A stretch of DNA of 58,432 bases from Microbispora siamensis (GCF_016863095.1 NZ_BOOF01000058.1:1-58432); one strand, 5' to 3'; counted from the first letter of the stretch, positions 1-7,866 are shown. The notes: generated from the sequence alone by a model not told the origin. Program-made: numbers and translations.

Positions 1-540
1 CTTTCGAGAGCAAGGGGCCAGGGGTAGCTATCGATGCTGTCGGCTCCAGTGCTTGGGGTGTGGGGTTCGAGATGGCCGGGGCCAAGGAGGACGGTTACGC
101 CTTCGACGCGTAGACCTTCGACGGCCTGCCGAAATGGGGCTCGGGCGGCTAGCGCTGTGTCGACGAAGGGCAGGACGGCGACGGGGATGCCGAGGCCGGG
201 GGGCTTCGGCGAGGAGGCCGAGGGCGTAGGTGTCGGCGATGCCTTGGGCGAACTTGTTGATGGTGTTGTAGGTCGCGGGGCGACGATGATGGCGTCGGCC
301 CGTGGTGGCTTGGGGTCGCCGGGTTTGCGGTACTGGCTGCGGACAGGGCGGCCGGTCTGCTTCTCCAGTGCGGGGACGTCGATGAAGTCAAGCGCGTTCG
401 GGGTGGCGACGATTTGGACGGTCCATCCGTCGTCCTGGGCCATGGTGAAGAGTTTGCCGACGTCGTCGGCGACGCCATGGCGCGGATGGGCCGGGCGCTG
501 TGGGACGACTGAACCGGCGACTGCACGACTGCAACCAGAA
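1..540 (-). pseudogene. Flavoprotein (PPC-decarboxylase-like) pseudogene, frameshifted, runs off the window start
   Basis: Reading the minus strand across three frames gives a continuous flavoprotein of the phosphopantothenoylcysteine-decarboxylase-like type common in actinomycetes: segments DGWTVQIVATPNALDFIDVP, then ADAIIVAP, TYNTINKFAQGIADTYALG, and IPVAVLPFVDTALAARAPF. One base is missing near 276 (GCCCCG-CGACC where GCCCCGGCGACC is expected). One G is extra in the G6 run at 198-203, which restores the frame. The N-terminus is degenerate beyond about 485, and the 3' end lies outside the window. It sits on the chromosome side of the tRNA-Lys att repeat at 599, so it may belong to an adjacent older element. 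Two homopolymer-type indels could also be assembly errors. The family assignment is from remembered motifs. Confidence 0.6.
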
Positions 541-598
541 ATGCAACCGGGCAGGCTTCCGATCGACCATGATTCGGGAGTCTGCCCAGCTCACCGAG

Positions 599-642
599 GG
601 TGGGGCACCAGGGACTCGAACCCTGAACCGACGGATTAAAAG
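599..642 (-). repeat. att repeat: 3' half of tRNA-Lys
   Basis: This 44-bp stretch matches 4521-4564 inside the intact tRNA-Lys gene, with one mismatch (607 A against 4529 G). It covers the T-arm, the variable region and the anticodon loop up to TTTTAA, then diverges. A partial tRNA copy at a distance from the intact gene is the hallmark of site-specific integration by a tyrosine recombinase. This copy is the distal end of the element. Confidence 0.85.
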
Positions 643-727
643 CTGATCGACGCCCTGGGCACATGGCCTCTGAACTGGGACCACGTGTCCAGGGGAGTCC
701 AGCCGCGTCCGGAGGCGTCTGGCGACG

Positions 728-756
728 TTGCCGTCAACGGTTGCCGTCAGTTGCCG
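728..756. repeat. Candidate integrase arm-type sites (TTGCCGTCA repeats)
   Basis: TTGCCGTCAAC at 728 and TTGCCGTCAG at 741 are direct repeats spaced 13 bp apart, about 90 bp inside the left att repeat. The same motif with the same 13-bp spacing occurs inside the right end (4460 and 4473). The arrangement fits arm-type binding sites of a tyrosine integrase. The function is inferred. Confidence 0.45.
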
Positions 757-798
757 CCCGGAGAGAGAAGATCGTAAGCGCCGCAAGATGTCAGAGCG

Positions 799-1491
799 AT
801 GGGCTTGGATGGGCCTGTGTCCGTCTTTGAGGTGATCCAACGACTGCCCAGTATCTCGATTGTGCGGGATCGCTGCCGCGCCATGGCCATGTTGGATGCG
901 ATCATGAGCCCTGAGTGGGCTTCACGGTATTACTCGTTCAACTGCCGTTGGTCGCCGAACGAGGAGATGGCCTCGATGCGCGACGGAAGCGGCAACGAAT
1001 ACTCGATCATTTTCTCCCAGGCCGGCGCGTATGCCCGGGGGTTCGATCACGAATCTCCCATGAGCCCGTATCGCGTCAACCCTCCGATGCCATGGCCGGG
1101 CCTGTTCGACACTGTGCCCGAGGTGTTTCATTCCCAGGTCACCGAGCCCGCGTTCTGCGACGAGGCGGGGATACCGCTGGCTACGGTGTGCTTCTGGCGG
1201 GAGTACGGCGACGTTGAATGGAGAGCGGGGACGATCAAGAGCATGCCGGAAGCCGCAAAGGACGACGGCAGCGTCGAGTGGCTGTTCGACGTTCTACTCG
1301 ACGGCAGGCCGGAGGCGTATCAGGAGTTCGCGGAGGAGTACTACGAGGTTGCGGTGAACCTCGAGGCGGTTCGGTCTGTCTATGCGCTGCAGCCGCTGAC
1401 GCAAAGCATCGTGTCGGTGTTGAATCCAGAGTTCGATCTAGCCAGTCTTGAGGAGGATCTGGCTGAGATCGGTTATGCCTACTCGGGCTGA
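799..1491 (+). CDS. Hypothetical protein, element-borne
   Basis: This 230-aa protein is soluble, acidic and rich in aromatic residues, with no signal peptide or membrane segment. It resembles an uncharacterised actinomycete family in which I recall a conserved core around SPEWASRYYSFNC, a central GFDHESPMSPY and a C-terminal VYALQPLT. No catalytic motif is evident. An in-frame GTG at 817 (VSVFEVIQRLP) is an equally plausible start, since neither start has a strong ribosome site. The 3' end overlaps the convergent GntR gene by 13 bp. It could be a cargo or immunity-type protein, but nothing in the sequence shows this. Confidence 0.65.
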   Translation: MGLDGPVSVFEVIQRLPSISIVRDRCRAMAMLDAIMSPEWASRYYSFNCRWSPNEEMASMRDGSGNEYSIIFSQAGAYARGFDHESPMSPYRVNPPMPWPGLFDTVPEVFHSQVTEPAFCDEAGIPLATVCFWREYGDVEWRAGTIKSMPEAAKDDGSVEWLFDVLLDGRPEAYQEFAEEYYEVAVNLEAVRSVYALQPLTQSIVSVLNPEFDLASLEEDLAEIGYAYSG

Positions 1492-1757
1492 TCTCGTTCT
1501 TCGAGGGCGGTTACGAAGCTGCCCATGCCGGGCTCGGTGTGGATCAGGCCGTCTGCCCTGAGCGCTCGCATGACCTTCTGGCCGGTGGCGTTTGCGATGC
1601 CGAACTCTTCGATCAGGGCGACGAGTGATGGGATGCGCTCGCCAGGCTTGTACTCGCCCGAGGCGATACGAGTCTTGATGATCTCGTAGACCTGCCGCCA
1701 CCTGGGCTGATTGGCCTTGAACTCCACCACGCGAGCAACGGTAGGAAGCCATTGCAC
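1479..1757 (-). CDS. GntR-family transcriptional regulator (short, AICE type)
   Basis: This is a 92-aa protein consisting almost only of a GntR winged helix: PRWRQVYEIIKTRIASGEY, then GERIPSLVALIEEFGIANAT, then KVMRALRADGLIHTEPGMGS. There is no C-terminal effector domain, as in the small GntR proteins (KorSA-like) that repress excision and transfer genes of actinomycete integrative elements. It is divergent from the gene at 1843, and a perfect palindrome at 1774-1789 sits in the shared promoter region. A start at one of the two GTG codons giving VVEFKANQ (residue 10 or 11) is also possible. The family call is firm. The role as element repressor is inference from context. Confidence 0.85.
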   Translation of the reverse strand: MQWLPTVARVVEFKANQPRWRQVYEIIKTRIASGEYKPGERIPSLVALIEEFGIANATGQKVMRALRADGLIHTEPGMGSFVTALEERDQPE

Positions 1758-1773
1758 GCCGTGGCGATGGACA

Positions 1774-1789
1774 GCACGCTATAGCGTGC
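1774..1789. promoter_or_regulatory. Probable GntR operator
   Basis: GCACGCTATAGCGTGC is a perfect 16-bp palindrome between the divergent GntR gene and the gene at 1843. A related partial copy (GCCATAGC) follows at 1788-1795. The position over the divergent promoters suggests autoregulation and control of the neighbour. Confidence 0.55.
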
Positions 1790-1842
1790 CATAGCTTTCT
1801 TTGCCTACGATGCAGCTCATGGGCCTGTGGGAGGAGAGCGAA

Positions 1843-2121
1843 GTGAGCGGCGAGAAGGCGGCGAGTGTCCCTGTCCTGACCGTGAGCAGCTTGCGGGAGG
1901 CGTTTCCCGGCTGGAGCATCTGGCGAAGCTCGGCGGGACGGCTGTGGGCTACGCGGAACGGGCGTCTTACGAACGAGGACTACAACCGCGGCCTATGTCA
2001 GACCATCGACGGCGATGATGCCGCCCAACTGGCTGAGGAGCTTCGCCGGCAAGCCGCGCTGGCTGGCGCTCTGCTCGACTGGGAAGCGCAGTGCCCTGCC
2101 GCTTGGGACACCTCGCACTGA
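1843..2121 (+). CDS. Small hypothetical protein paired with GntR
   Basis: This is a 92-aa protein read from GTG at 1843, chosen because GGAGGAG at 1829-1835 stands 7 nt upstream. Its N-terminal part (LTVSSLREAFPGWSIWRSSAGRLWATRNGRLT) contains SLREAFPGWSIWRS and LWATRNGRL motifs seen in short proteins that follow GntR regulators in Streptosporangiales elements. A conserved GLCQTIDGDDAAQL segment is followed by a helical C-terminus. No function is known. Its promoter region contains the palindrome at 1774-1789, so it is probably controlled by the GntR protein. Confidence 0.65.
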   Translation: MSGEKAASVPVLTVSSLREAFPGWSIWRSSAGRLWATRNGRLTNEDYNRGLCQTIDGDDAAQLAEELRRQAALAGALLDWEAQCPAAWDTSH

Positions 2122-2175
2122 GCGGCGCGAGATGAACGCGAAGCTGCGGGGCCTCGTCCAGGTTCCGGCGGACTG

Positions 2176-2457
2176 TTGGAGGAGCCGGATTGTCCAGGTC
2201 TTTCGCCACACCTCCGCACTGCTGTACCTGAGCCGGAGAAGCTGCTCTGGGTCTCACAGCCTCGCGGGCCGTACCGAGTCGTGGACTACACCTGCGATTG
2301 CGAGGCCGTGTTCTATGAGCTGATCTCCTGCGGCGGCATCTACCAGATTCACAAGGTTGTGCAGTCGGAACCGCCCAAGCATTCCTACGCGGGCGGCTGG
2401 CGGTCCGGTGAGGCTCGTCTCTGGTGGCATTCGGTCCTGCTAGGGCGAGTTCGCTAA
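2176..2457 (+). CDS. Hypothetical protein, element-borne
   Basis: A TTG-initiated frame of 93 aa contains PYRVVDYTCDCEAVFYELIS, CGGIYQIHKV and a C-terminal EARLWWHSVLLGRVR. The composition is normal coding for this genome, and the protein resembles small proteins of unknown function next to GntR genes in related integrative elements. Three cysteines in CDCEAV and CGG could bind metal, but this is speculation. The exact start is uncertain because no clear ribosome site precedes TTG 2176. It lies 54 bp after the preceding gene, probably in the same transcript. Confidence 0.5.
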   Translation: MEEPDCPGLSPHLRTAVPEPEKLLWVSQPRGPYRVVDYTCDCEAVFYELISCGGIYQIHKVVQSEPPKHSYAGGWRSGEARLWWHSVLLGRVR

Positions 2458-2653
2458 CAGATGGAGGCCCTGCCCCTGCTTCTGCCTTTATGGTCGGCTA
2501 CTTGTTTATAACGATGGTGACGACGATTTAAATCAGGCGATGGAGAAGACACTAGCATGGCTTGAGAAGCGTAGGTTCAGAGCTGAAATGCCGACACTCG
2601 GGATAAGCTCAGTGCCACCGAGTCCTTGTGCAGAAGTTCAAGGGCCATCATAG

Positions 2654-3109
2654 GTGATGATGATGACTAGTAATTACTGGCATAGCGAGGTGTATTCCAC
2701 GCCTCCGCTGCGGGGCCTGGACCGTAGCGATGAGTCGGCAGTCGTTGGCTGGCTTAACAGGTACTTCCCGTTCTCTGGGGCCAAAATTGATTGGCATCGA
2801 GCCCCGGGGAATCATAGGCACTGGCAGGTCAATGATGACGTTCAGCTGACGTCCATGGCATCCAGGGAGGTATGTCAGCACATTCATCCCGGTTCGGTGG
2901 TTGAACACGTTGGCGATGGGCTGTCACCTTACGGCGTGCGCTTCACTAGCGATAACGCGCATTCGGTTGTGGCTGCATTGCTTGAGATACCAGAACACCA
3001 CTATTTTGTCGCCGAGGACCGATCGTGGATCGTAGTGGTCACTATGGAAGGAGACCTGGATGTCGTGGATCAACTACCTTTTGACAGGCGCGACCGTAAC
3101 GGCAATTGA
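2654..3109 (+). CDS. Hypothetical protein, lower-GC cargo gene
   Basis: This is a 151-aa soluble protein with no recognised domain. It has a clear amino-acid-level coding character (LNRYFPFSGAKIDWHR, VEHVGDGLSPYGVRFTSDN, EIPEHHYFVAEDRSWIVVV). Codon usage contains far more A/T-ending codons than the flanks, suggesting transfer from another source. The N-terminal MMMM run makes the start ambiguous within a few codons. The single-domain, acidic sequence would fit an immunity-type or Imm-like protein, but I see no decisive motif and no partner toxin. Confidence 0.55.
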   Translation: MMMMTSNYWHSEVYSTPPLRGLDRSDESAVVGWLNRYFPFSGAKIDWHRAPGNHRHWQVNDDVQLTSMASREVCQHIHPGSVVEHVGDGLSPYGVRFTSDNAHSVVAALLEIPEHHYFVAEDRSWIVVVTMEGDLDVVDQLPFDRRDRNGN

Positions 3110-3305
3110 CTGAGAGCGCCCACTTGAGAGTGGGTCATAACCCACATGAGTCGTCCTGCCTGATCACCTCGTACGCCGTCGTCCCACCGCGAAGCGGCAG
3201 CGGGCCGGGGACGGAGGAGCAAGCCCAGCCTCGAGTGTACCTGCCTCCCGGTGACCTTCCGTGTCCGCTGGTTGTCCTGCCCGCACCGGCCGGGCTTGTG
3301 CCGTA

Positions 3306-3869
3306 GGAGCCGGTCTGCTGGGCTCTGCCTGGGGCGACGGCGGGCGAGGTGATCAGCCCCCGCCACCTACGGCCCGCGCTCGTGCTCGGCGATCACTGCT
3401 CCGCGTCCGGCAGGCACTCCAGCGGCAGAAGGGCGAGGGGCTCAAGCTCGTGCCGCTCAAGACGCAGCGCTCTCGCCGTACGATCCGGCTTCCGGAGAAC
3501 CTGGTGAAGGTCCTCAAGGAGCACAGGGCCGAGCAAGCCGCGGAGCGTCTGGCGGCCGGATCGGCGTGGAACAACCCCCACGGCCTGGTCTTCACGACGC
3601 ACATCGGGACCGCCATCGAGCCGGAGAACCTCTACCGGCACTTCCGGGCCGTGTGCGAAGCGGCGGGCATCCGGCGCGTACGACTGCACGACCTCCGGCA
3701 CACCTGCGCCACGATCCTGCTCGCTCAGGGAGTGGACACCCGGACCATCATGGAGATCCTCGGCCACAGCACGATCGTGCTGACCATGAACACCTACGCT
3801 CACGTGCTACCCGAGCACCAAGCGACAGCGCTCGACAAGCTCGAAAAGGCGCTCGGAGGTCTTGCCTAA
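3306..3869 (+). pseudogene. Truncated tyrosine integrase (C-terminal catalytic part)
   Basis: From about 3396 the frame reads as a phage-type tyrosine recombinase catalytic domain. It has the beta-hairpin lysine region LVPLKTQRSRRTIRLP, the box II motif LHDLRHTCATILL (HxxR), the second histidine in EILGHSTIVLTMNTYAHV and the nucleophilic tyrosine (MNTY). The first catalytic arginine region (usually LRRGEV) and the whole N-terminal arm and core-binding domains are missing. A degenerate AGEVIS at 3344-3361 may be its remains. The protein should therefore be inactive. It lies 652 bp from the att site in tRNA-Lys and was presumably the element's integrase. Confidence 0.75.
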
Positions 3870-3882
3870 GACCCCTAAGCCG

Positions 3883-4401
3883 TCAGGAGTCGATCTCCCA
3901 GGAGAGTGCTTCTGTTCCTTCTAGACCTTGGAGAACCTGAACGAGGGAATGCGGGTCAGCGCCGGGAGGTAGGTCGATGGCTAGGTAGGTGCCCTGCAGC
4001 CACTCGTGGGCAAGGCCGGTCCCAACGACTTTCTCGTGCAGCAGCTCATGGAGTTGACCGCATTGAGAGTGCTGCTGTTCCAGGGCGACGCGCAAGGTGC
4101 GGTGGCCGGACTTCCGAACCACAGCGGATACGAGGTGTTGATCGTCGATCGTCACGATGTCGCGGTAGCAGATGCCATAGGTGAAGAAGGGAAGGCAGGC
4201 GATCTCAAAAGTGTCCGGCGACACCTGGTGCGTCCACAACTGTTCGCGCCAGCCGTTCTCCCGCTCGGAGAGGTCGGCGTGGATCATGTAGTTAGTGGAG
4301 CTACGACCTATCGGGTTGTCGTGCGTGATGATCGCGATGGCTGGCCTCCTGGGCGACTGGCTTGCCTGTCCGTGCGGGGGATGCCGTGAAGGCAATCGCA
4401 T
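3883..4401 (-). CDS. DUF4265 domain protein
   Basis: The longest frame has 172 aa. The part from residue 22 onward (IAIITHDNPIG, MIHADLSERENGWREQLWTHQ, FEIACLPFFTYGICYRDIV, SGHRTLRVALE) matches the DUF4265 pattern, in which a conserved PFF-GI--GDIV stretch is typical. The first 21 residues are arginine/proline-rich and probably not translated. A perfect AGGAGG (minus strand, 4350-4345) stands 6 nt before an ATC codon at 4338-4336, exactly where homologues as I recall them begin. The next ATG is residue 39 at 4287 without a ribosome site. The start is therefore unresolved. The function of the family is unknown. The gene lies just inside the tRNA-Lys att site. Confidence 0.7.
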   Translation of the reverse strand: MRLPSRHPPHGQASQSPRRPAIAIITHDNPIGRSSTNYMIHADLSERENGWREQLWTHQVSPDTFEIACLPFFTYGICYRDIVTIDDQHLVSAVVRKSGHRTLRVALEQQHSQCGQLHELLHEKVVGTGLAHEWLQGTYLAIDLPPGADPHSLVQVLQGLEGTEALSWEIDS

Positions 4402-4410
4402 CTTCTGCCG

Positions 4411-4483
4411 CTGCCGTCAACGGCAGCGACGCTCAGTTTGTAACGAGCTCTCCAGGACGTTGCCGTCAACCGTAGCCGTCAAC
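4411..4483. repeat. Candidate integrase arm-type sites at the right element end
   Basis: CTGCCGTCAACGGCAG (4411-4426) is an inverted repeat with a 2-bp centre. TTGCCGTCAAC (4460) and AGCCGTCAAC (4474) are direct copies spaced as in the left end. The adjacent AACGGCAGCGACGCTCAG at 4419-4436 recurs with one extra base at 20161-20179 beside the tRNA-Phe repeat. Confidence 0.45.
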
Positions 4484-4520
4484 AGCCCCTAACGATCAAG
4501 TTTGTAGGGCTGTTTTCGCT

Positions 4521-4564
4521 GGTGGGGCGCCAGGGACTCGAACCCTGAACCGACGGATTAAAAG
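4521..4564 (-). repeat. att repeat within the intact tRNA-Lys
   Basis: This is the proximal copy of the 44-bp repeat and includes the encoded CCA end and 3' half of tRNA-Lys. The integrated element restored the tRNA gene here, while the displaced copy lies at 599-642. Confidence 0.85.
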
Positions 4565-4594
4565 TCCGCAGCTCTGCCATTGAGCTAGCACCCC
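4523..4594 (-). tRNA. tRNA-Lys (TTT)
   Basis: A full cloverleaf is visible on the minus strand. The acceptor stem GGGGTGC pairs with GCGCCCC, the D-arm is GCTC...GAGC, and the anticodon stem-loop GCGGA-CTTTTAA-TCCGT carries TTT. The T-arm is CAGGG-TTCGAGT-CCCTG, followed by discriminator A and an encoded CCA. Its 3' half is the attachment site of the element to its left. Confidence 0.97.
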
Positions 4595-4721
4595 TTGGTC
4601 GTGCCCCTCGGATCCCGCCCGCGTCGCGGTGTGATCCGCAGAACACTCCCCAAGATGCAGGGTACAGAGAGTACCGCGTCTTCGGCGACGCGATTGTCCC
4701 CGATCGCGGTGAACAGGGGCG

Positions 4722-5879
4722 TCAGCGGAAGGCGTCGAGGCCCGTGAGCGCCTTGCCCAGCGTCAGCAGGTGCACTTCCTGGGTGCCCTCGTACGTGAGC
4801 ACGGACTCCAGGTTGGTCATGTGCCTGATGACCGGATACTCCAGCGTGACCCCGTTGGCCCCGAGCACCGTACGCGCCTCGCGGGCGATGTCCAGCGCGG
4901 CCCGGACGTTGGCCAGCTTGCCGAAGCTGACCTGGTGGGGCTTCAGCTTCCCGGCGTCCTTGAGCCGGCCCAGGTGAAGGGCGGTGAGCCCGGCCTGGCC
5001 GAGCGAGACAGCCATCCAGGCCAGCTTCTCCTGCGTGAGCTGGAAGGCGCCGATCGGCTTGCCGAACTGCACCCGCGTGGTCGCGTAGTCCACGGCCGCC
5101 TCCAGGCAGGCCCGGCCCGCTCCGACCACGCCCCACAGGATGCCGTACCTCGCCTCCGTGAGGCACGACAGCGGGCCCTTCAGCCCCGCGACGCCCGGAA
5201 GCACCGCCGAGGCGGGCAGCCGTACGTCGTCGAAGTACAGGGAGGCCGTGATCGAGGCCCGCAGCGACAGCTTGCGGTGGATCTCGGCGGACGAGAAGCC
5301 GGGGGTCGAGGTGGGGACGACGAAACCGCGGATGCCCTCGTCGGTCCGCGCCCACACGACGGCCACGTCGGCGATCGAGCCGTTGGTGATCCACATCTTG
5401 GCGCCGTTCAGGATCCAGTCGCCGGACGGGTCCTGCTTGGCGGTGGTGCGCATGCCGGCGGGGTCGGACCCGTAGTCGGGCTCGGTCAGGCCGAAGCAGC
5501 CGATGGCCTCCCCTGACGCGAGCCGGGGCAGCCACTCCTCCTTCTGCTCGTCCGAGCCGTACTTCCAGATCGGGAACATCGCCAGCGACCCCTGCACGGA
5601 CACGAACGACCGCAGCCCCGAGTCGCCCGCCTCGAGCTCCCGGCAGGCCACGCCGTATGAGACGGCGTCGAGCCCGGCGCAGCCGTATCCCTCCAGGTGC
5701 ATGCCGAGGAGGCCGAGCGAGCCCAGGGCCGGGGCGAGTTCACGAGCGGGGAACGTGCCCTGCTCGAACCACTCGCCGACGTGGGGGAGGACCTTGCCGG
5801 AGACGAGTTCCCTTACGGAATCCCTGATCAAGCGGTGCTCGGGATCGAGCTGGTCGTCGAGTTCGAGGAGGTCGTCCAT
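4722..5879 (-). CDS. gcdH: Acyl-CoA dehydrogenase, glutaryl-CoA dehydrogenase type
   Basis: This is a 385-aa FAD flavoenzyme. It has the GCDH-type segment LRSFVSVQGSLAMFPIWKYG and GCFGLTEPDYGSDPAGM (FAD/substrate binding). The C-terminal TYEGTQEVHLLTLGKALTG supplies the catalytic glutamate in the YEGT motif. Length and motifs match glutaryl-CoA dehydrogenases, which oxidise and decarboxylate glutaryl-CoA to crotonyl-CoA in lysine and tryptophan breakdown with electron transfer to ETF. I chose ATG 5879 (MDDLLELDDQLDPEH); a longer frame upstream is non-coding in character. It is a single gene divergent from the PspC gene. Another short- or branched-chain acyl-CoA dehydrogenase specificity cannot be excluded. 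Confidence 0.88.
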   Translation of the reverse strand: MDDLLELDDQLDPEHRLIRDSVRELVSGKVLPHVGEWFEQGTFPARELAPALGSLGLLGMHLEGYGCAGLDAVSYGVACRELEAGDSGLRSFVSVQGSLAMFPIWKYGSDEQKEEWLPRLASGEAIGCFGLTEPDYGSDPAGMRTTAKQDPSGDWILNGAKMWITNGSIADVAVVWARTDEGIRGFVVPTSTPGFSSAEIHRKLSLRASITASLYFDDVRLPASAVLPGVAGLKGPLSCLTEARYGILWGVVGAGRACLEAAVDYATTRVQFGKPIGAFQLTQEKLAWMAVSLGQAGLTALHLGRLKDAGKLKPHQVSFGKLANVRAALDIAREARTVLGANGVTLEYPVIRHMTNLESVLTYEGTQEVHLLTLGKALTGLDAFR

Positions 5880-5964
5880 GGCGTCAGGGTATCCGGGCCC
5901 CCTCGGGGTAGGGCCAGGGGGAATCCCGATGTGCGCCCACCCCCCGGAGAGGCACTGTGGAGGT

Positions 5965-6384
5965 ATGAACGAGATGAACACCAACGGTTCGGTCAAGCAG
6001 CTCCGCCGCACTCGGAACGGCAGGATCGTCGCCGGGGTGTGCTCGGGTGTCGCCGAGTACACCGGCATCGACGCCAACATCCTGCGCCTCGGGCTCGCCG
6101 TCGCGAGCTTCTTCGGCGGCCTCGGCGTCGGCATCTACGCCGTCGCCTGGCTCCTCCTCCCCGAGGAGGACAAGAACACCTCCATCGTCCAGGACCTCAT
6201 CGACAAGAACAAGGACGGCCGGGTCTGGCAGGACGCCAAGGCCAAGTGGGACAACGTCCAGCAGGGCTGGAACCAGGGCCGCTCCACCGGCACCCCCTAC
6301 CCCCCGCAGGCCCCGAGCTACGAGCAGCACCCGTACGGCCGGCCCTCCGCCGGCGACTCCCAGAACCAGGGTCCGCAGGCCTGA
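5965..6384 (+). CDS. PspC domain protein
   Basis: This 139-aa protein carries a PspC domain at about residues 8-65: QLRRTRNGRIVAGVCSGVAEYTGIDANILR, then a transmembrane helix VASFFGGLGVGIYAVAWLLLP. A cytoplasmic tail follows, with a charged stretch and a Pro/Tyr/Gln-rich low-complexity end. PspC proteins are membrane-associated partners of phage-shock envelope stress systems. In actinomycetes the short PspC proteins have no assigned signal. Start ATG 5965 is preceded by GGAGGT. It ends one base before the convergent MFS gene. Confidence 0.88.
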   Translation: MNEMNTNGSVKQLRRTRNGRIVAGVCSGVAEYTGIDANILRLGLAVASFFGGLGVGIYAVAWLLLPEEDKNTSIVQDLIDKNKDGRVWQDAKAKWDNVQQGWNQGRSTGTPYPPQAPSYEQHPYGRPSAGDSQNQGPQA

Positions 6385-6385
6385 C

Positions 6386-7678
6386 TCAGGTAGCGGCGGC
6401 CCGGACCTTGGCGATGATCTCCCTGCGCGACTCGGTCCAGAGCATGGCGAGCACGGCGGCGGCGCACAGCCCTGCCACGCCCGCCAGCGTCACAACCGGC
6501 TCTGGGCCGAGCCGCTGGGCGGCTGCGCCTCCGACGAGGATGCCGACGCCCTGGGCGGCCAGCAGGCCCGACTGCACCAGCCCGAACGCCGCGGCCCGTC
6601 CCGACGCCGGGACGCACTGGACGAAGGCCGCGTTGGCCGCGAGCTGGTAGGCCCCGCCGATGCCGGACAACACCCACAGGGCGAGCACGCCCTCCAGCGG
6701 CGGCCGCATCACGCACAGCACGAGCGGAGCGCAGGTCAGCATGGCCAGCCAGCCCATGCCCCGCAGCCGCCCGGACGGCGTGACGAACCGCCCGAAGAAG
6801 AACGCACCGGCGACCGTGCCCGTCGGCATGGCCGCCATCAGCAGACCCGTGATGACCGGAACGGGCAGCCTCCCGTCGGCGAGCGCCGCGGCGTACGGCA
6901 CCGCGATGCCCTCGGGGATCACGTAGAACCCGCACAGCCAGGCGAACAGCACGAGCGTGCGCAGCCGCCGTTCGCCGAACACCAGGCGCGCGCCGGACAG
7001 CGTCATCCGCCACATGGACGGCCGCTCGCCGTCCTCCCGCGCCGGCGCCGGGCGGTGCCGCACTCCCGCGACGATCACCAGGGCCGATCCGAGGAACGTC
7101 GCGCAGTCAAGCGCCAGCGCCCGATAGGGCCCGAGCACCGCGATCGCCGCGCCGCCGGCGGCGAACCCCAGCATCTGCACGGCCTGGTTGGTCACGTTCT
7201 GCAGGGCCGACCCCACGACGTACCGGTCGCCCTCCAGGACCTCGGGCAGCAGCGCCGCGCGGGCGGCGGAGAACGGCGCGCCGAGCAGCACCACGCAGAA
7301 GACCAGCGCGCACAGCACGGGAAACGGCGTGGCGGGCAGGGCCATCGCGGCGAGCATCAGGGCGCGCAGCGCGTCGCACCAGAGCATGACCCGCCTGCGC
7401 GGGTATCGGTCGGCGAGCCCCGCCAGCAGGGGTCCGCCGAGGATGGGCGGCAGGTAGGTGAGCGCGTAGACGGCGGCCGTGGCCAACGGCGAGGCGGTCC
7501 GGCTGTAGACCAGCACCGCGAGCGCCACCTGGGCGAGCTGGTCGCCCAGCAGCGACATGCCCTGTCCGAGCCACAGGGCCCGGAACTCGGGGATCGCGGC
7601 CACCTCCCGGTAGGTGGTGCGCACCTCCGGGGGACGGCGGTGCCGGCCGGACAGCCTGCCGGGCTTGGTGGCCGCCAT
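6386..7678 (-). CDS. MFS transporter (exporter-like)
   Basis: This is a 430-aa polytopic protein with about 12 predicted membrane helices. It has the MFS signature between helices 2 and 3 (GLADRYPRRRVMLWCD) and an N-terminal cytoplasmic FRALWLGQGMSLLGDQLAQ typical of the DHA3/EntS-like exporters. The cytosolic loop around residues 195-215 divides the two bundles. The substrate is unknown; such proteins often export small lipophilic compounds or siderophores. No adjacent regulator is present. The start ATG at 7678 is followed by a basic N-terminus. Confidence 0.85.
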   Translation of the reverse strand: MAATKPGRLSGRHRRPPEVRTTYREVAAIPEFRALWLGQGMSLLGDQLAQVALAVLVYSRTASPLATAAVYALTYLPPILGGPLLAGLADRYPRRRVMLWCDALRALMLAAMALPATPFPVLCALVFCVVLLGAPFSAARAALLPEVLEGDRYVVGSALQNVTNQAVQMLGFAAGGAAIAVLGPYRALALDCATFLGSALVIVAGVRHRPAPAREDGERPSMWRMTLSGARLVFGERRLRTLVLFAWLCGFYVIPEGIAVPYAAALADGRLPVPVITGLLMAAMPTGTVAGAFFFGRFVTPSGRLRGMGWLAMLTCAPLVLCVMRPPLEGVLALWVLSGIGGAYQLAANAAFVQCVPASGRAAAFGLVQSGLLAAQGVGILVGGAAAQRLGPEPVVTLAGVAGLCAAAVLAMLWTESRREIIAKVRAAAT

Positions 7679-7866
7679 CTCACTCCGCAGAGGTCGCTCC
7701 GCCGGGCGTGGCCGCCGGTATCCGCTGCGGCGACTTGATCTGACAGACCGTGGTCAACATGTCACTTACAGTGCCCGTCGGATGCGACTTTTGCAACCCG
7801 CTGACGTTCCCATTTCGCGCGCCGCGAACGCCGACCGCCGCCCTGACGAGCGGAAACGCCCGGATG

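Larger units (their letters stand above)
599..4564. mobile_element. Relic integrative element in tRNA-Lys(TTT)
   Basis: The segment of about 3.9 kb lies between two direct copies of the tRNA-Lys 3' half. It holds a GntR regulator, four small unknown genes, a truncated tyrosine integrase and a DUF4265 gene. There is no replication initiator, FtsK-like translocase or excisionase. The GntR regulator with a following small protein is typical of actinomycete integrative elements (AICEs), which usually also carry Rep and a TraB/FtsK protein. I infer a defective remnant that can no longer excise. Codon use in 2458-3110 is visibly less GC-rich than in the surrounding genes. Confidence 0.75.

Noticed and set aside
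599..642. Second tRNA-Lys gene
   Set aside because: Same reasoning: only the 3' half of the tRNA is present.
6047..7738. Plus-strand open frame of 563 codons over PspC and MFS genes
   Set aside because: Serine/arginine/proline-rich shadow with no domain; real genes occupy both strands here.
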